From: Streptomyces sp. NBC_00258
GTDB taxonomy: Bacteria; Actinomycetota; Actinomycetes; Streptomycetales; Streptomycetaceae
Length of the DNA: 64,000 nucleotides
Direction: 5' to 3'
Assembly: GCF_036182465.1 (NCBI RefSeq)
Contig: NZ_CP108081.1
Span: forward strand, 10,664,001 to 10,728,000
A program made the position numbers and the translations under genes. Of this stretch, positions 62,828 through 64,000 are shown one piece after another; position 1 is the stretch's first letter; every line of letters starts with the position of its first letter. The notes under the pieces are model-generated. The model was not told the DNA's origin and searched no databases. It saw nothing but the letters and a program-made list of their open reading frames with translations.

Positions 62828-62842
62828 TGGAAGGAGCCACCC

Positions 62843-64000
62843 GTGCGCTCTGCCCCGCCCTCTCGCCTTCGTTCCCTGACCGTGCTGACGGCTGTCCTGT
62901 TACCGGCGCTCGCACTGTCGGGCACCTCGGCCGGCGCGACGCCCGACGGCCACTGGCACAAACCCGTGCGGCTGTCCGGAGCGAGTCCGTTCGCCGGCTG
63001 CGCGCCCGGAGCGCTCGACGGCAAGATGGCAGACGGCGCCATCGAGCCGCAGCTCGCCGCCGACCCGGGCGACCCCCGTCGTATCGCGGCGGTGTGGCCG
63101 CAGGACCGCCAGCGCGGCGTCGTGCTGGCCGTCACGCGTGACGGCGGAACGTCCTGGAAACGCACCGTCGTTCCACACCTGACCCGATGCTCGGGAGGCC
63201 GCTACGACTACGTCGACGAACCCGCCGTGACGTTCACCGCGGACGGTGCGCTGCTGGTCACCGGCGGTCTCGCCATGGCCGACGGCTCCGCCAGTGCGAG
63301 CTTGTCGATACGTTCCGACGTCGGCGGCCGGACCTGGACACGGCCCGCCGTGGTCATCGAGGAGACCGATCCGGCGCGGGGCGGCGTCGCCTCCGGCCCG
63401 GCGGTCGCGGACCCGCGAGATCCGGACGCGCTGTACGTCGTCACCCCGCGCTTCCCGGCGGCCGAGCGGACCCGCAACGACGCCTGGATCAGCCGCAGCA
63501 CCGACGGCGGACGCAGTTGGCGGCCGCCCACCCTGGTGGTGGACGCCGGCGACCGTCAGCTCGTCTCCGGCCACCGGCTGACCGTGCTCGACGACGGCAC
63601 GCTGGTGGACGTCCACACCCTGGTCCGTTTCGGCGAGGGTCCGATCACTGGCCGGCTCACCCTTCAGGCCGTACGGTCCACCGACGGCGGCCGGACCTGG
63701 TCCGCGCCCGTGAAGGTTGCCGACCTGCGCACCAAGTTCCTGTTCCAGGACCCCGAATCCGGTGAACAGGTCTCGCACACCACCAGCCTGCTCTCCGACA
63801 CGGCCGTCGACCGCCGCACCGGGCGCATCCACGTGGCCTGGCAGGACTCGCGGTTCACCGACGGCGCCGTCGACTCCGTGGCCATGGCCGCCTCCGACGA
63901 CGGTGGCCGCACCTGGTCCGCGCCGGTGAAGGTGAACCGCACGCCGACCGGCATCCCGCAGCCCAACCAGCAGGCCTTCACCGTCGCCTTGGCGGTCGAC
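62843..64000 (+). CDS. Secreted Asp-box (sialidase-like) protein, partial
   Basis: The reading frame is open from a GTG at 62843 to the window edge (386 codons, no stop). AAGGAG precedes it. A signal peptide (about 1-32) leads into a beta-propeller-type region with repeated Asp boxes: TRDGGTSW, SDVGGRTW, STDGGRSW, STDGGRTW and SDDGGRTW. These fit exo-alpha-sialidases and related BNR-repeat glycosidases, but the catalytic Arg triad cannot be checked on a partial gene. Leu20 is encoded by TTA at 62900-62902, inside the signal peptide, implying bldA-dependent translation. Confidence 0.82.
   Translation, partial: MRSAPPSRLRSLTVLTAVLLPALALSGTSAGATPDGHWHKPVRLSGASPFAGCAPGALDGKMADGAIEPQLAADPGDPRRIAAVWPQDRQRGVVLAVTRDGGTSWKRTVVPHLTRCSGGRYDYVDEPAVTFTADGALLVTGGLAMADGSASASLSIRSDVGGRTWTRPAVVIEETDPARGGVASGPAVADPRDPDALYVVTPRFPAAERTRNDAWISRSTDGGRSWRPPTLVVDAGDRQLVSGHRLTVLDDGTLVDVHTLVRFGEGPITGRLTLQAVRSTDGGRTWSAPVKVADLRTKFLFQDPESGEQVSHTTSLLSDTAVDRRTGRIHVAWQDSRFTDGAVDSVAMAASDDGGRTWSAPVKVNRTPTGIPQPNQQAFTVALAVD

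Overview
The window is a high-GC actinomycete chromosome segment, almost certainly from a Streptomyces. The evidence is a sortase-anchored chaplin, an NsdA-like regulator, DmdR/IdeR-type iron boxes, an orphan DUF397 protein, frequent GTG and TTG starts, and rare TTA codons confined to five genes. No rRNA, tRNA, CRISPR array, prophage or intact insertion sequence was seen. The gene at the right edge runs off the window.

Layout. 1-5 kb: an MpaB/DUF2236-type oxygenase, a Ser/Thr kinase fused to TPRs and a phytoene-dehydrogenase-like oxidase. 5-25 kb: a CoA-ester and lipid catabolism zone. It holds an exported beta-lactamase-fold hydrolase, a nitronate-monooxygenase-like flavoprotein translationally coupled to an acyl-CoA synthetase, a membrane acyltransferase, a penicillin-acylase-family amidase, a second acyl-CoA synthetase, a membrane sulfatase-fold enzyme and a PaaK-type ligase. 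It ends in a divergent cluster of acyl-CoA synthetase against crotonase, Zn-ribbon/OB-fold protein and two thiolase-like proteins. The order of that cluster recalls the mycobacterial fadD19/echA19/Rv3521/ltp4/ltp3 sterol side-chain genes. 25-31 kb: housekeeping and regulatory genes (DUF397, PNPOx-like oxidase, CGNR zinc finger, ACT-like protein, a large LAL-type ATPase regulator), then a strange non-coding array of short degenerate inverted repeats.

31-44 kb: a siderophore island. Five tightly coupled genes encode, in transcription order, ATP-grasp ligase, IucA/IucC synthetase, MFS exporter, second IucA/IucC synthetase and PLP decarboxylase. This is the order of the vibrioferrin operon pvsABCDE of gammaproteobacteria. 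Upstream on the same strand lie a lipoprotein binding protein, an ATPase and two FecCD permeases. A FhuF-type 2Fe-2S reductase is divergent. Two iron boxes sit in the divergent promoter, so synthesis, export, uptake and reduction of one siderophore appear to be encoded together.

44-64 kb: a glyoxalase-fold protein, a two-domain cell-wall amidase, a kinase-like phosphotransferase divergent from an NsdA-like HTH/TPR regulator, a PAS-PP2C phosphatase, a lipoprotein, a baeRF-like protein, a secreted tripeptidyl-aminopeptidase-like hydrolase, the chaplin, two GNAT acetyltransferases, a membrane acyltransferase, a TetR/SDR divergent pair with tandem operators, a nucleoside deaminase, an MFS transporter and a partial Asp-box (sialidase-like) secreted protein. 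Functions are assigned from sequence motifs and family knowledge by reading; no database search was run.
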